NCBI GenBank assembly: GCA_965240325.2
Contig: OZ251233.1
Coordinates: 1,302,001 to 1,366,000, forward strand
Origin: Rebecca billardiae RCC1528
Lineage: Eukaryota; Haptophyta
Length of the DNA: 64,000 nt
Reading direction: 5' to 3'
In this document: in pieces, positions 1-10,351 of the stretch
Layout of the letters: every line of letters starts with the position of its first letter
Numbering within the stretch: position 1 is the first letter of the stretch
Made by a program: the position numbers and the translations under genes
The notes under the pieces: generated by a model
The model's database searches: none
Seen by the model: only the letters and a program-made list of their open reading frames with translations
Told to the model about the DNA's origin: nothing

Positions 1-621
1 CGCGAGCCCGCAGCCGAACAGGCAGAGCCCGCGCGCGGCGCGCATGCGCGCGACCAAGCGCGCTGTGCCGTACGCGGCGCGCGCGGCGCGCGAGGCGCAG
101 GCCGCGCACGCCTCCGCGCGGAGGGCGGCGAGCGCCATCGGCGTGTCCGGCGGCCCGTCGTGCGCCGGCTCGTCCACCGCGTCGTACCAGCGCGCGCGCG
201 CTCGCCAGCGGCGCGGCGCGGCGGACGGCGCGAGCGCGAGCGCGACGCTGCCGAGCACCGCGGTTGCGGCGGGGGCGGCGAGCGGCGCGCACAGCCGGAC
301 GGAGGCCGGCGCGAGGGCCTCGGCGGCGGACATCGCGAGGCTCGTCGCGGCGACGGCGAGGAGCATCCCGAGGCTCGCGCGCCGCAGCAGCAAGAGCGCG
401 CGCCACGCGTGCGCCGCCGCCGCCAGCATGGTGGCCGCCCACAGCGCGAGCACGATGCTGCGCACCGCGGCGCTGTGCGCGCACGCCGCCGCGACGGGCG
501 AGAGGAGTAGCACGACGGCCGCGTGCAGCGCTGCGGTCGCCGGCTTGTCCTCCGCGCACAGCAATGCGCGCGCTCGTCCTCCACACACGGCAATGCGCGC
601 GGCCGCGCGTGCCGACTCCAT
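1..621 (-). CDS. multi-pass membrane protein, 3' part cut off by the window edge
   Basis: On the minus strand an ATG at 621-619 opens a frame of 207 codons that reaches base 1 without a stop, so the C-terminus lies outside the window. The product is Ala/Arg-rich with about four hydrophobic helices: around residues 30-48, 51-78, 83-104 and 110-128. They are followed by a hydrophilic loop containing ARWYDAVDEPAHDGPP and then a further Cys/Ala-rich segment. I recognise no family. The start is 158 bp from the start of the divergent gene at 780, suggesting a shared promoter. The Ala/Arg composition could also arise from GC bias, but the long open frame, the regular spacing of hydrophobic segments and the head-to-head arrangement support a real gene. 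Confidence 0.5.
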   Translation of the reverse strand, partial: MESARAAARIAVCGGRARALLCAEDKPATAALHAAVVLLLSPVAAACAHSAAVRSIVLALWAATMLAAAAHAWRALLLLRRASLGMLLAVAATSLAMSAAEALAPASVRLCAPLAAPAATAVLGSVALALAPSAAPRRWRARARWYDAVDEPAHDGPPDTPMALAALRAEACAACASRAARAAYGTARLVARMRAARGLCLFGCGLA

Positions 622-779
622 CGTTGCGAGCGCAGCCACAATGTTGCACGCGCTACCGTAGGCCGTAGCCGGTCCTCGCGCCCGGCCGGGCGGCATTCGC
701 TGGGCGGAGTTCCGCGGAGGACGGCCATCATCACACTGCGGCGCCGAGTGAACCCCGCGCGTGCGCTCGGTCCGTCGCG
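622..779. promoter_or_regulatory. bidirectional promoter region (158 bp)
   Basis: This is the gap between the divergent start codons at 621 (-) and 780 (+). It must hold both 5' ends unless transcripts overlap. No TATA box is obvious. The role is inferred from position only. Confidence 0.35.
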
Positions 780-2447
780 ATGGCGCCTCCGCCGAGCACG
801 TCGGCGGCGGCGACGGAGGACGACGACGACGTGTTCCTCCCCGTCTCGCCCATCGCGACGATGATCTCCAGCCGCTCGTCCAAGCTGCTCTGGGCGCTGT
901 GGGGCGATACGAACGCGCACGTCGACGAGCAGCCGTCGCTGAGCACGATCGAGCGCACGCGCTCCGACGTGGACGACATGTCGATCCCGACGCGCTGGTC
1001 GGTGCGCGGCGTGCTGCTGATCGTTGGCGGCCTCCTCCTCCCCGTGCTCGCCTTCACCTTCGCGCAAGCCGCCTTCTTCCTGCTCGAGGTGCTGTGGTGC
1101 CAGTGGCTGCACGTCGGCGACATCGGCACCGCCAGAGGGTGCGAGCTGTGCGTGTGGCTGCTCACGCCGGCGATCGGGCTGGTGCTCTGCGCGCTGGCGA
1201 TGCCACTCCTGCAGCGGCTGCGGCCGAGCTGGCGCCAGGTGCGCGGCCGCGCCCGCCGCGCGCGCGCGCGCGCGCGCGCCCCGCCCCGCCCCGGCCCGCG
1301 CCGCGCCGCCTGTGCCCGTGGCGCCCGCGGCTGCGGCGGCGCCACCCGACGCTCGCGCGCGCGCGCGCGCGCGCGCGCGCGCGCCCTCGCGTGGGCGCAG
1401 CGGCTCAAGCCCCTCGGCCGCGGCTCGCTGCCGCTGCTCTGCTGGTGCACGTGCGTCGTCGGCATGCTGCTGATCGCGCCGGTCGGCCGCGTGTGGTACC
1501 GGTTTTACGATACGGTGCGCTTCGCGCCGGCGGCGCTCAACGTGACCGACCTGCCCGAGGCGGCGCTCGCGGGCGCGCGGCAGTTCACGCTGGGCTCGGG
1601 GGTCGTCGCGTCGGCGCTGGTGAGCGAGCACACCGTCGTCAAGGCCACCGCGCACTCGTACTTTTGCGTCGCGCCGCTCGTGAGCAACGATGAGGCCGCG
1701 CTCGCTCTGATGGACTACGCCCACGCGCTCATGCCCGCCAAGTCGGCGCCGGGCGCGGGCGGCGAGCCGGTGGAGCCGAGCGCGGCGGGCGGCGGCAGCC
1801 TGGGGGCTCGAGACGCGGCGAGCGCGGCCGACGACCCGCTGCCCGCCGAGCCGCTCGGCGTCGCGGGCGCCGCCTCGCCGCCCGCGCCCGCGAGCGTCAA
1901 CGTGTCAGCGTGGGTGGCGTACACGGGCGCCGTGCCGTGCATTGAGCCGATCCACGAGACGTGCTCGACGAACGCGTTCGCCGCGACGCACTGCCGCCCG
2001 TCCGTGCCGATCCCGGACCTGACGCGGCCGTTCACCGAGACGCGGATCTACCAGAGCTGGCAGGACGACAAGTCCGCCCTCGAGGCGCTGAGCGTGCGCA
2101 CGCCCGGCGCGATGGTGGACACGGCGGCCATGTTTGAACGCGCCGTGAAGAACTCGGCGCTGCCGTCGCTCGAGGGCGCGCCGGTGCTGTGGTGGGGGGT
2201 GGACCTGGAGGGGTACACGCAGTGCACGCTGGACAACGCGCTCTCGATGCTGGGCTACTGGTGGATCGGCATCGTCGTCGTGGCCGCGTGCACCCTCTAC
2301 CTCCCGCAGCTCGCCGGGCTGCTCGCGATCGGCTTTGTCGCGCTCGCGTGGATCGGCGCCGAGTTTGTGTACGACGACGCGCACTGCCTCTTCCGCTTCC
2401 TGCCCGAGGCGAGCGGGTTCGAGGCGAGCGTGAGCGCGGTGTCCTGA
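780..2447 (+). CDS. membrane protein with a Cys-containing extracytoplasmic loop, one intron
   Basis: The model joins exons 780-1238 and 1401-2447 into 501 residues. The intron (1239-1400, 162 nt) begins GTGCGC, ends GCGCAG and contains long CG runs. It happens to be in frame without a stop, so retention would give 555 residues, but the encoded Arg/Ala run is clearly intronic. The N-terminus is acidic (TEDDDDVF). Hydrophobic helices lie near residues 75-105, 115-140 and 170-185, then a loop of about 250 residues carries spaced cysteines (around PCIEPIHETC), and two closely spaced C-terminal helices follow (near 435-475). I do not recognise the family. The large Cys-bearing loop between transmembrane helices is typical of plasma-membrane or endomembrane proteins. 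The start was chosen as the first ATG in frame and has G at -3 and +4. Confidence 0.65.
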   Translation: MAPPPSTSAAATEDDDDVFLPVSPIATMISSRSSKLLWALWGDTNAHVDEQPSLSTIERTRSDVDDMSIPTRWSVRGVLLIVGGLLLPVLAFTFAQAAFFLLEVLWCQWLHVGDIGTARGCELCVWLLTPAIGLVLCALAMPLLQRLRPSWRQVRGRARRARARARAPPRPGPRRAACARGARGCGGATRRSRARARARARALAWAQRLKPLGRGSLPLLCWCTCVVGMLLIAPVGRVWYRFYDTVRFAPAALNVTDLPEAALAGARQFTLGSGVVASALVSEHTVVKATAHSYFCVAPLVSNDEAALALMDYAHALMPAKSAPGAGGEPVEPSAAGGGSLGARDAASAADDPLPAEPLGVAGAASPPAPASVNVSAWVAYTGAVPCIEPIHETCSTNAFAATHCRPSVPIPDLTRPFTETRIYQSWQDDKSALEALSVRTPGAMVDTAAMFERAVKNSALPSLEGAPVLWWGVDLEGYTQCTLDNALSMLGYWWIGIVVVAACTLYLPQLAGLLAIGFVALAWIGAEFVYDDAHCLFRFLPEASGFEASVSAVS

Positions 2448-2859
2448 GGCGCGCGCGCCCAGACGGCGCGCGTCAGGCGTGCGACGCAGCCTCGCCGATG
2501 CTGGCCTCAGCGTGAGCGCTGCGAGCGCGAGCCTTTTGAAGCTACCGTACCATACTGTCGAATAATACTTTCAGCAGATAGTTTCGTACTGCATGCACGT
2601 ACTGTCGTCGCAACCGAAGTACCCACCTCCGGCTAAAGTTTACAGTTTACTATGATTTAACGTGCACACTTGGTTAAGAACAGTACCCAGCATAGGTGGT
2701 TGTACAATCGACCTACAATCTTCCCCGTTGCCGTTCCATATTGCTGCATGTTCTGTTACGTCGGTCTCAACATCCATCCTGCGACCTGAGCGCCCCGCGC
2801 ATCGGTACAGCTCGTGCAGCCAGCCCGAGGTGTTCTGCCCTGGCCGCGGGGTGGGCGCG
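2448..2859. other. intergenic region, AT-richer, upstream of the kinesin
   Basis: This 412-bp tandem-orientation spacer is clearly less GC-rich between about 2520 and 2760. I see no gene or RNA. It should hold the 3' UTR of the preceding gene and the kinesin promoter. Confidence 0.4.
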
Positions 2860-5800
2860 ATGTCGGCCTCCGCCGAGTCGGTGAAGGTGGCGGTGCGCGT
2901 GCGCCCGTTCAACCAGCGCGAGATCGACCGCAATGCCAAGCTGGTCATCTCGATGGACGGCAACAAGACCACGATCAAACACCCGGACACGAGCGAGGAG
3001 AAGGCGTTCACGTTCGACTACTCGTACTGGTCGCACGATGGGTACGAGACGCTGGAGGGCGGGTACGTGAAGAAGAAGGAGGACAAGTACGCGGATCAGC
3101 AGACTGTCTTCCAGGACCTCGGCGTCGGCCTCCTCGAGAACGCGTGGAAGGGCTACAACTCGTGCGTGTTTGCGTACGGGCAGACGGGCTCGGGCAAGTC
3201 GTACTCGATCGTCGGGTACGGCGAGAACAAGGGGGTGATCCCGATGACGTGCTCCGACCTGTTCCGCCGGATCGACGAGGCGAAGTCGGCCGACGTCAGC
3301 TTCCGCGTGCAGGTCACCATGCTCGAGATCTACAACGAGAAGCTGCGCGATCTGCTCAACCCGAAGACGGAGCCGTCCGCGCTCAAGATCCGATCGAGCG
3401 CGTCCGGCACGTACGTGGAGAACATCCGCGAGGTGGCGGTGGACTCGTACGCATCGATCGAGAAGCAGATGGACGTCGGTGCGCGCGCGCACCCTGTCGG
3501 CGCCGCGCCGCGCGCGCGCTGCCGCTCCGCTCCGCTCCTCGCCGAGCGGCCTCGGCTCACGCCCGCGGCCGCGCCGCGCGCGGCCGCGCGCGCCGCGCGA
3601 AGGCACGAAGAACCGCACGGTGGGCGCGACGCAGATGAACGCCACGTCGTCGCGCGCACACACCGTCTTCACCATCCACTTCGCCAAGCTGGACAAGTCC
3701 GGCAGCACCAAGTCGGAGCTGCGCGCCGCGCTCAACCTGGTCGACCTCGCGGGCTCCGAGCGCGCGTCCTCGTCAGGTGCAGAGGGGCAGAGGCTGAAGG
3801 AGGGCGCGGCGATCAACCAGTCGCTGTCCAACCTGGGGCTGGTGATCTCGGCGCTGGCGGAGAAGCAGCTGCACCCGAAGAAGAAGGTCGTCGTCCCGTA
3901 CCGCGCGTCCAAGCTCACGATGCTGCTGCAGAACGCGCTCGGCGGCAACTCGAAGACGGTGATGGTCGCGGCGCTCTCGCCCGCCGACATCAACTACGAG
4001 GAGACGCTGTCGACGCTGCGGTACGCCGACCGCGCGAAGCAGATCAAGACGGTGGCGACGGTGCAGGAGAACCAGACCGACAAGCTCATCCGCGAGCTGC
4101 GCGAGGAGAACGAGCGGCTGCAGCACATGGTCGCGGCCGACGGCGCGTCGACGCCGCCGGCTGGCGCGCTCGGCACGGCCGGCGACGAGGCGCTTGTCAC
4201 GCCGTCGGAGATGCAGGCGGCGCTGGAGGAGGCGGTGGGCGCGGTGGGCGGGCGTGCGAGCGAGGAGGAGAAGCGGCGCGCGGTCGAGAAGGCCATCGCG
4301 AAGGCGCGCGAGACCCACGCCGAGGGCGAGCCCGTCAGCGACGCCGAGATGCAGTCGCTGGTGCGCGAGGCGATCTTCACGCTCGGCTCCCTCTCGGAGA
4401 AGGAGCAGCGCCAGCTCGTCGAGGCGACGAACTCGTCGGCGAGCTGGCGGAGCGGCGGGCGGTTCCGGCTGCTGCTCGTCGGCCAGCCCACCGGCCTCGC
4501 GCGCCAGCGCCTCGGCGACGCCATCGCGCGCACGCTGCTCACCTCCGCCACGCGCAAGGGCGCGCTCACCGCGTCGATCGAGACGGCGCGCCGGCAGCAC
4601 GCGCTCGAGGCGACGCGGCTGGCGCGCGAGCAGCTCGAGGCGAACCAGGCGAAGATCGCCGCGCTGCAGATGTCGTGGGAGGAGCAGCTCGAGAGCTCGA
4701 AGCAGCACGAGGCCGAGCGCGCCGAGGCCCTCCGCTCCATCGGCATCGAGGAGCTCACCGCCGAGCAGATGCAGACGACGCCGTCGCTCGTGAACCTCTC
4801 GGACGACCCGCTCATGTCGGGCCGTCTCATGTACTGGCTGCGCGCGGAGCGGATGACGCTGGGCTCGGGCGAGGCGGCGGACATCGTGCTCTCCGGGCTG
4901 GGCGTGCACGAGGAGCACTGCGTGCTCACCCTCGCCGCCGACGGCGCCGTCACGCTCACCCCCGTGCACGGCACGACGTTTGTGAACGGCGCCGAGCTGA
5001 AGGGCGGCGCGCGCCTTGAGCACAACGCGCGCCTCATCATCGGCTCGACCAACGTGCTGCGCTTCAACGACCCGAAGGCGGCGGCGCAGGCGCGCGCGGA
5101 GGGCGCGGCGCCAAAGGCGGTGGTCGACTGGGACTTTGCCCAGCGCGAGCTCTCCGACGCCCTGGGCGCCACCGTCTCGCTCAAGGTGAGCGCGGCGGCG
5201 CGGCGGCGCGCGAGGGCCGCGCGGCTCGGCCGCCCGAGCGCTCTCGCGCGCGCCGCCGCGCGCGCGCGCGCGCGCGCGCGCGCGAGCCCGCCCGCCGCCC
5301 GCGCGGCCGCCGGGGTGCAGCGACTCGACGCCCGTCCCGCCTCCGCCGCCTCGCGCGCGCGAAACCCCGCTCGCAGGTGGAGGAGGAGATCGCCAAGGAG
5401 AAGGCGGGGATGGAGGCCAAGGCCAAGGAGCTCGAGGACAAGTTTCAGGCCGAGCGCGCGCAGATGCAGGCCGAGCTCGAGCGCCTCAAGAAGGGCCCGG
5501 ACACGGCGGCGGCGGAGCGCGAGCAGCAGCGGCTGCAGGAGCTGGACACGAAGCTCGCCTCCGTCGCGGACTTCCGCAAGCAGCGCGAGGCCTCCATCGC
5601 CACGTACCGCCGCGACCTGATCCGGCTCGAGGAGACGCTGATGCGACTCAACCCTGTCGTGGGCGAGGCGAACGCGATCGCGTCGCAGATGGGGCGCAAG
5701 GTGGCGTTCACGATCAAGCTGGTCACGACGATCCCGGAGACGTACGCGCAGTCGCCGCTCGAGGAGCTCTGGGCGGACAAGTCGACGAGCGTGATGGTGC

Positions 5801-7987
5801 GCGCCACGCTCAGCGGCCACTCGGACGGCGTGCAGCGCTCGTGGCTCTGGGCGGTCGACGAGTTTTATGACCGTGTCTTCCGCATGCGAGACGAGTTCCA
5901 GCTGCACCTGCGCGGGCACACGGCGGAGCTCGCGGCGCGGCACACGGGGGCCGACCCGTTCTGGGCGCCGCCGCGGCCCGAGCTGCTCGGCAAGGCCTAC
6001 CTCTACCTCACGCCGCTCGCGCACCGCTCGCCGTACGCCGACTGGCTGCCGCTCGTCGACCTGGCCGGCCGCTCGCAGGGCGAGCTGCGCGTCGAGCTGC
6101 GGTGCACCGCCGAGAGCGGCGTGGAGGAGGCGCCGATCGTGGCGGACCCGAAGGGGCTGCTCGGGCAGAAGCTGCACTTCACGCTGCGCATCGACGGCGC
6201 GCGCGGCCTCCTCGGCGAGAACACGCGCGACACCTTCGTCCGCTTCAACTTCTCCGACGAGGACGCGCCGCGCTCGACCGCCGTGTGCGACGGCCGCACC
6301 GCCACGCCCGCCTACGAGTACAAGGAGCGCTTCGACATCGAGGCGCTGGACGAGAAGATGCTGACGTACCTCACGTCGGACGCGATCTGCTTCGAGGTGT
6401 GGGGCCAGCCCGACGAGGTCGCCGAGGGCCAGGCCAAGGCCGCCGCCGTCGAGCAGCCGCCGGAGATCTTCGACTTCTTCGTCGCGCTCGACGTGCACGA
6501 GTCGGCGACCGAGGTGCGTGGCTCCGAGTGGGTCGAGGCGGCGTGGGCCAAGGCGATGACGCGGGACAAGAAGCCCGCGCTGTACGTCACGCAGAACCGC
6601 GCGCGCCGGCTGGTCGTCTCGGTCGCGCAGCAGCAGTCCGTCTTCATGGTCTCCCGCTTCGCGCACGTCTGGCTCGGCAACCTGCGAGACGAGTCGCACG
6701 AGGTGTGGGATCCGTCCTTCATCCCGCTCACCATCTCGGCGCAGCGGCGCGTGGGAGATCGGTTCGAGATCGTGTGCGAGTGGTTCGGGCAGTTCGAGGC
6801 GCTGAACCAGGCGTCGGCCGCCGGGCGCGTCTTCTACCTCGACGTCAAGCTCGAGTGCACCGAGCTCGAGCGGCTCGTCCTCGACGAGCCCGTCATCCTG
6901 CAGCGGCGGCTGAGCGTCGCCGTGCAGGCGGAGCCGAGCAAGGCGGGCGCGGGCGGCGTGCTCGGCGTGAAGGGGCTGGTGATGCCCAAGGTGGGCGGCA
7001 AGGCGGAGGCGGCGAGCGGCGGCGAGCGGCGCGTGCTGCACGAGGGGAACGGCATGGGCATCGTCGCCGACCCCGACCGGCTCAAGCGCCTCGAGGAGCA
7101 CCAGCAGCACTACATGGGCAGCTGGGACATCACCGGCGAGGCGATCGACATTGCGATGGCTTCGCTCAAGTCGTCCGCCGTCGCCGACACGGGCACCGAG
7201 ATCAAGAAGCAGCTGCACGTGCGCGCTGCCGCCGCGCGCGGGCGCGGAGGGCGGGCTGCGCGGGCCGCGGCGTGGCGGCGCGGCGCGCCCGCGCGCCCGC
7301 GCGCGCGGGCGGGCCATCGCGCGCGCGCGTGCTCACGCGCCGCCGCCGCTGCGCCGCGCGCGGCTCACTCGCCGCGCGCCCGGCTGCGGCGCTGACGCTC
7401 TCAGGATATGGACGACGGGCTGCGGCAGCTCTCGGAGCGCATGATCGACGAGCAGAAGCGGCAGCTCGAGGTGCTCTCCAAATCGCTCGCGCAGGCGCCC
7501 TCCGACGCCAAGGACGCCATCGCCGAGAGATCGCGCGCGCAGCAGGAGAAGCTCGATGCCACGCGCTCTGTGCTCGAGGTGCGAGCGCGCGCGCCGCCCG
7601 CCGCGACGGCGCGGGCCGCGGGCCGCGCGGGCCGGCGCGCGCGGCGCGCGCGGCCGGCTGAGCGCGCGCCTCCCCGCGCACGCCGCCCGCGGCCCTGCGG
7701 CGCCCTCGCGCGCGGCGCAGGAGACGAAGTTGGAAGCGCAGCAGGCGGAGGACAAGGCGACCGCCGCCAAGGCCGAGGCGGACAAGCAGACCGCCGAGGA
7801 GCGCGCGCGCGCAGAGGCGGCGGGCAAGGCGCAGAAGGAGGCCGAGTCGAAGGCGAGGGAGCTGGAGGACGAGAAGGCGAAGCTGCAGGCGGAGCTCGAG
7901 GCCGCCAAGAAGCAGATCGAGCAGGAGAAGGCCGCGGCAGCCACGAAGAAGGGCGGGAACAAGAGCTCCACATGCGCTGTTCAGTAG
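2860..7987 (+). CDS. kinesin-3 family motor with FHA domain and C-terminal CaaX box, five exons
   Basis: Exons are 2860-3478, 3603-5185, 5377-7218, 7405-7578 and 7721-7987, giving 1,494 residues. Every junction keeps phase, and the first restores the conserved motor stretch MDVGTKNRTVGATQMN. Motor domain (about 6-355): VAVRVRPFNQRE, P-loop GQTGSGKS (about 106-113), switch I NATSSRAH and switch II LVDLAGSERA. An FHA domain (about 620-694) after the motor is diagnostic of kinesin-3. Next come a coiled coil (about 735-820) and a KIF1/KIF13-like C2-type region (about 840-1085, LHFTLRIDGARGL to CFEVWGQ), then C-terminal coiled coils. The predicted role is plus-end-directed transport of vesicles or ciliary cargo. 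I see no PH domain. The protein ends CAVQ, a CaaX box with X=Gln, so farnesyl anchoring could replace a PH domain in membrane binding. Motor and FHA identity is certain; prenylation is inferred. Confidence 0.93.
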
Positions 7988-8161
7988 CCCAGTAGGAGCC
8001 TCACGTATTGTATGTATCATAATAATGGTTGATATATGACGAAGCAGATCTTAATATATTATTATAATAAGATGGCGCATGCGCGCAGACTCAGAGCAGC
8101 AGCAGCTTGAGCTGGCATCGCAGGTCCGGAGCAGCAGAGCAGTCGATTACTCTCTCATGAC

Positions 8162-8164
<3 letters not shown>

Positions 8165-8199
<35 letters not shown>

Positions 8200-8227
8200 C
8201 TCTGCTAGACTCTGCTAAGCTAGCTCT

Positions 8228-8262
<35 letters not shown>
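8165..8262. repeat. two CT microsatellite tracts
   Basis: Two (TC)n runs of about 33 bp each (8165-8197 and 8230-8262) are separated by a short related spacer rich in TCTGCTAG-type words. Confidence 0.95.
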
Positions 8263-8263
<1 letters not shown>

Positions 8264-8383
8264 GGATCTGATATCGATATATACCGCCGCGCCGCCGATG
8301 TCGAATACTCATGTCGATGAGCCCGTCAGCCCGACTCTCTCAGTAGTCTCACTCTGTTACTCTCGGACTCTAATTCGCGTCTG

Positions 8384-8434
8384 CTATGATTTAATATTAA
8401 CGACGACACAGGTAGGACGACGCGGGTCTCCTGT
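8384..8434 (+). repeat. short dispersed repeat, copy 1 of 3
   Basis: This block starts CTATGATTTAA and contains GACACAGGTAGGACG and GGTCTCCTG. Related copies lie at 31801-31850 and 33772-33820 on the same strand. All three are intergenic. Confidence 0.6.
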
Positions 8435-8945
8435 GACTGTCAATATCATCAAGGCTCGCGTTCGATACGTATTATTATTTAATAATTATTTAAAATATAC
8501 GTCATTAATATGTATTTAATGAATATATATATAATATAGATTATGATATACTATTTATTATTTTCAACTTATTATTATAATTTATAACTACATGCAGTGA
8601 TCGGCCTCGGATACCGCCCGGGTCAGTTGTCGGTGTTACTTCGTCTGCTCATCGTATCAGCGCACGCATATATTGTCATGCTGCACTCACGACAGCAGCA
8701 CCGCGTCGACAGGCGATCGACAGGCGATGTCGATGACATGGCGAGTTTTGCGACGACAGCTCGACACTGCGGCGGGTGCGGACAGGTCTGTCGCGGCCGG
8801 GCCAACCGGACAATGCTGATCGACACGGCTGCCGGCTCACTCGGGCCCGAGCAGTCGCCGAGACGCCGATGCCTGCCCCCGCCGCGCGCGAGACGTCCGA
8901 GGCGGCCAGACGGACCGGCGCCTCGCCGCCGGCGCGGCCGCAGCC

Positions 8946-10166
8946 TCACCAGCCGTACTTGCCGTAGGTCTCAGCCTTGCTCTTGAGGCCTGAGCGGCCA
9001 CGCTGCTCGAGCTGCGCGGCCGACTGCTGGTACTGGAAGGCGAGGTGGTTGATCTGGTGCTTGCGCTTCTGCGTGCCGGTCGGCTTGGCGGTGGTCTCCG
9101 CCGCGCCCGTCGAGCGGTTGAACACGCGGCCCTCCACGTGCACGTCCGCCGCCGGCTTGGGCGCAAGCACCGCCGGCGCGCCCCGGTACCGCGCCGTCAT
9201 CTCCTCCTGACGGACGCTCGGCATCGCCGCCGCGCCGCTGGCTGCGCACGCCTCCTCCATCGCGCGGCGTTCCGCGCGTGAGAGCAGCTCGAGGGGCACG
9301 GGGAGCGAGCCGCCGCCGTCGGGTGGGGCGCTGCCCGCGGCGGCAATGCCCGGAGGCAGCCGCGGCGGGGCCGCTCCGCCGCCGCCATGTGCCGCCGCGC
9401 CCGCACCGCTGTTCGCCCAGCCGCCGCCGCCACCGCCGCCGCCGTACGGAGAATCGCCGTAGGGCGCGGTGACGCCGTCGTCGTCCTCGTCTGCCTCCGC
9501 GCCTGGGTAGGGCGCGGTCACCTCGCCGTAAGGCGCGGTGACGCCCTCGTCCTCCTCGTCCTCCTGCTGCGCCGGATGCTGGCCGGCAGCCGCCGAGGCC
9601 CCTTGCCACTCTGGGCTGTCGGGCGGCGAGCCGCGCAAGGCGCGCGTGGGTGGAGGTAGGGGCGCACGAGGCGCCGCGGTCTGCGGGGCGCGCGCGACCG
9701 GCTGATCCGCACGAGCCGCCGCGAGGCCGCCGCCGATGCTGCCGTGCGAGGGCGGCGGCAGCATTGCGAGCAGCGACCGGTTCAAGCCAGAGCCACCGCC
9801 GCCGGCAACCGCTTGGCCCGTGGCGATGCCAGGCCCCGCCGGAGCCGACCCCGCGGGCTCCTCGTCGAAGAAGCCCGGCGGCAGCTCAGCATGCTGTGCC
9901 CGCGCATCGGGGCGCCTCGCGCCGCTCGCCCCCGGGACGGGCGTCTCCGTGCGCCTCAGCAGATCGTGCAGGCCGATCGCCGGCCGCGCGCTCACCGTCG
10001 CGGCCGACGGGATCGGCTTGGCGCGCTTGGGGGGCGGGAGCATGGCCCCAAGCCGCGAGGCAGGCTCGCGCGGCTCAGGTTGCGCGGTATCGCCGCCATC
10101 CGCGCGGTCCGCGCTGCCGTCGTCCGAATCCGACCCGTACCCGGTCAGGGCCGCGAGGGCAGACAT
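8946..10166 (-). CDS. PRCC: PRCC-like nuclear protein (mitotic checkpoint/splicing-associated family)
   Basis: This intron-less gene encodes 406 residues. The start at 10166 (MSALAALTGYGSDSDDG) was preferred over upstream in-frame ATGs because PRCC proteins begin with a short hydrophobic stretch followed by an acidic Ser/Asp run. The middle is Pro/Gly-rich, with PPPKRAKPIP, MLPPPSHG and a repeated VTAPYG motif (about 240-280). The last 45 residues match the PRCC C-terminal domain: KRKHQINHLAFQ, then a charged helix and the terminal KYGW, corresponding to the family's QAKYGF ending. Human PRCC is a nuclear protein associated with splicing factors and MAD2B. A nuclear role is therefore expected; its partners here are unknown. 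The gene is head to head with the one at 10352, 185 bp apart. Confidence 0.82.
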   Translation of the reverse strand: MSALAALTGYGSDSDDGSADRADGGDTAQPEPREPASRLGAMLPPPKRAKPIPSAATVSARPAIGLHDLLRRTETPVPGASGARRPDARAQHAELPPGFFDEEPAGSAPAGPGIATGQAVAGGGGSGLNRSLLAMLPPPSHGSIGGGLAAARADQPVARAPQTAAPRAPLPPPTRALRGSPPDSPEWQGASAAAGQHPAQQEDEEDEGVTAPYGEVTAPYPGAEADEDDDGVTAPYGDSPYGGGGGGGGWANSGAGAAAHGGGGAAPPRLPPGIAAAGSAPPDGGGSLPVPLELLSRAERRAMEEACAASGAAAMPSVRQEEMTARYRGAPAVLAPKPAADVHVEGRVFNRSTGAAETTAKPTGTQKRKHQINHLAFQYQQSAAQLEQRGRSGLKSKAETYGKYGW

Positions 10167-10351
10167 CCTGCGTGCGGCGTGGAGGCGGGCGGCCAAAGTG
10201 AAAGCGGCCGTCGTGTTCCGGCTGTCGCTCAGACATGAAAAATCCGGCTGGTGAGCTCCAGCAGCAGGAATCATCATCGCGGCTTGGCATCAGCGAGCCG
10301 GTTGGAGTGAGTTTGGACGTCCCAGACGCACGCAAACCCGAATCTTCGACG
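10167..10351. promoter_or_regulatory. bidirectional promoter region (185 bp)
   Basis: This is the gap between the divergent starts at 10166 (-) and 10352 (+). No clear TATA element is seen. Function is inferred from position. Confidence 0.35.

Larger units (their letters stand above)
7988..8945. other. convergent intergenic region with CT repeats and an AT-rich island
   Basis: Both flanking genes end here, so 3' UTRs are expected. The spacer carries two CT microsatellites, a copy of a short dispersed repeat (8384-8434) and a strongly AT-rich stretch (about 8465-8595). No gene is supported. Confidence 0.5.
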
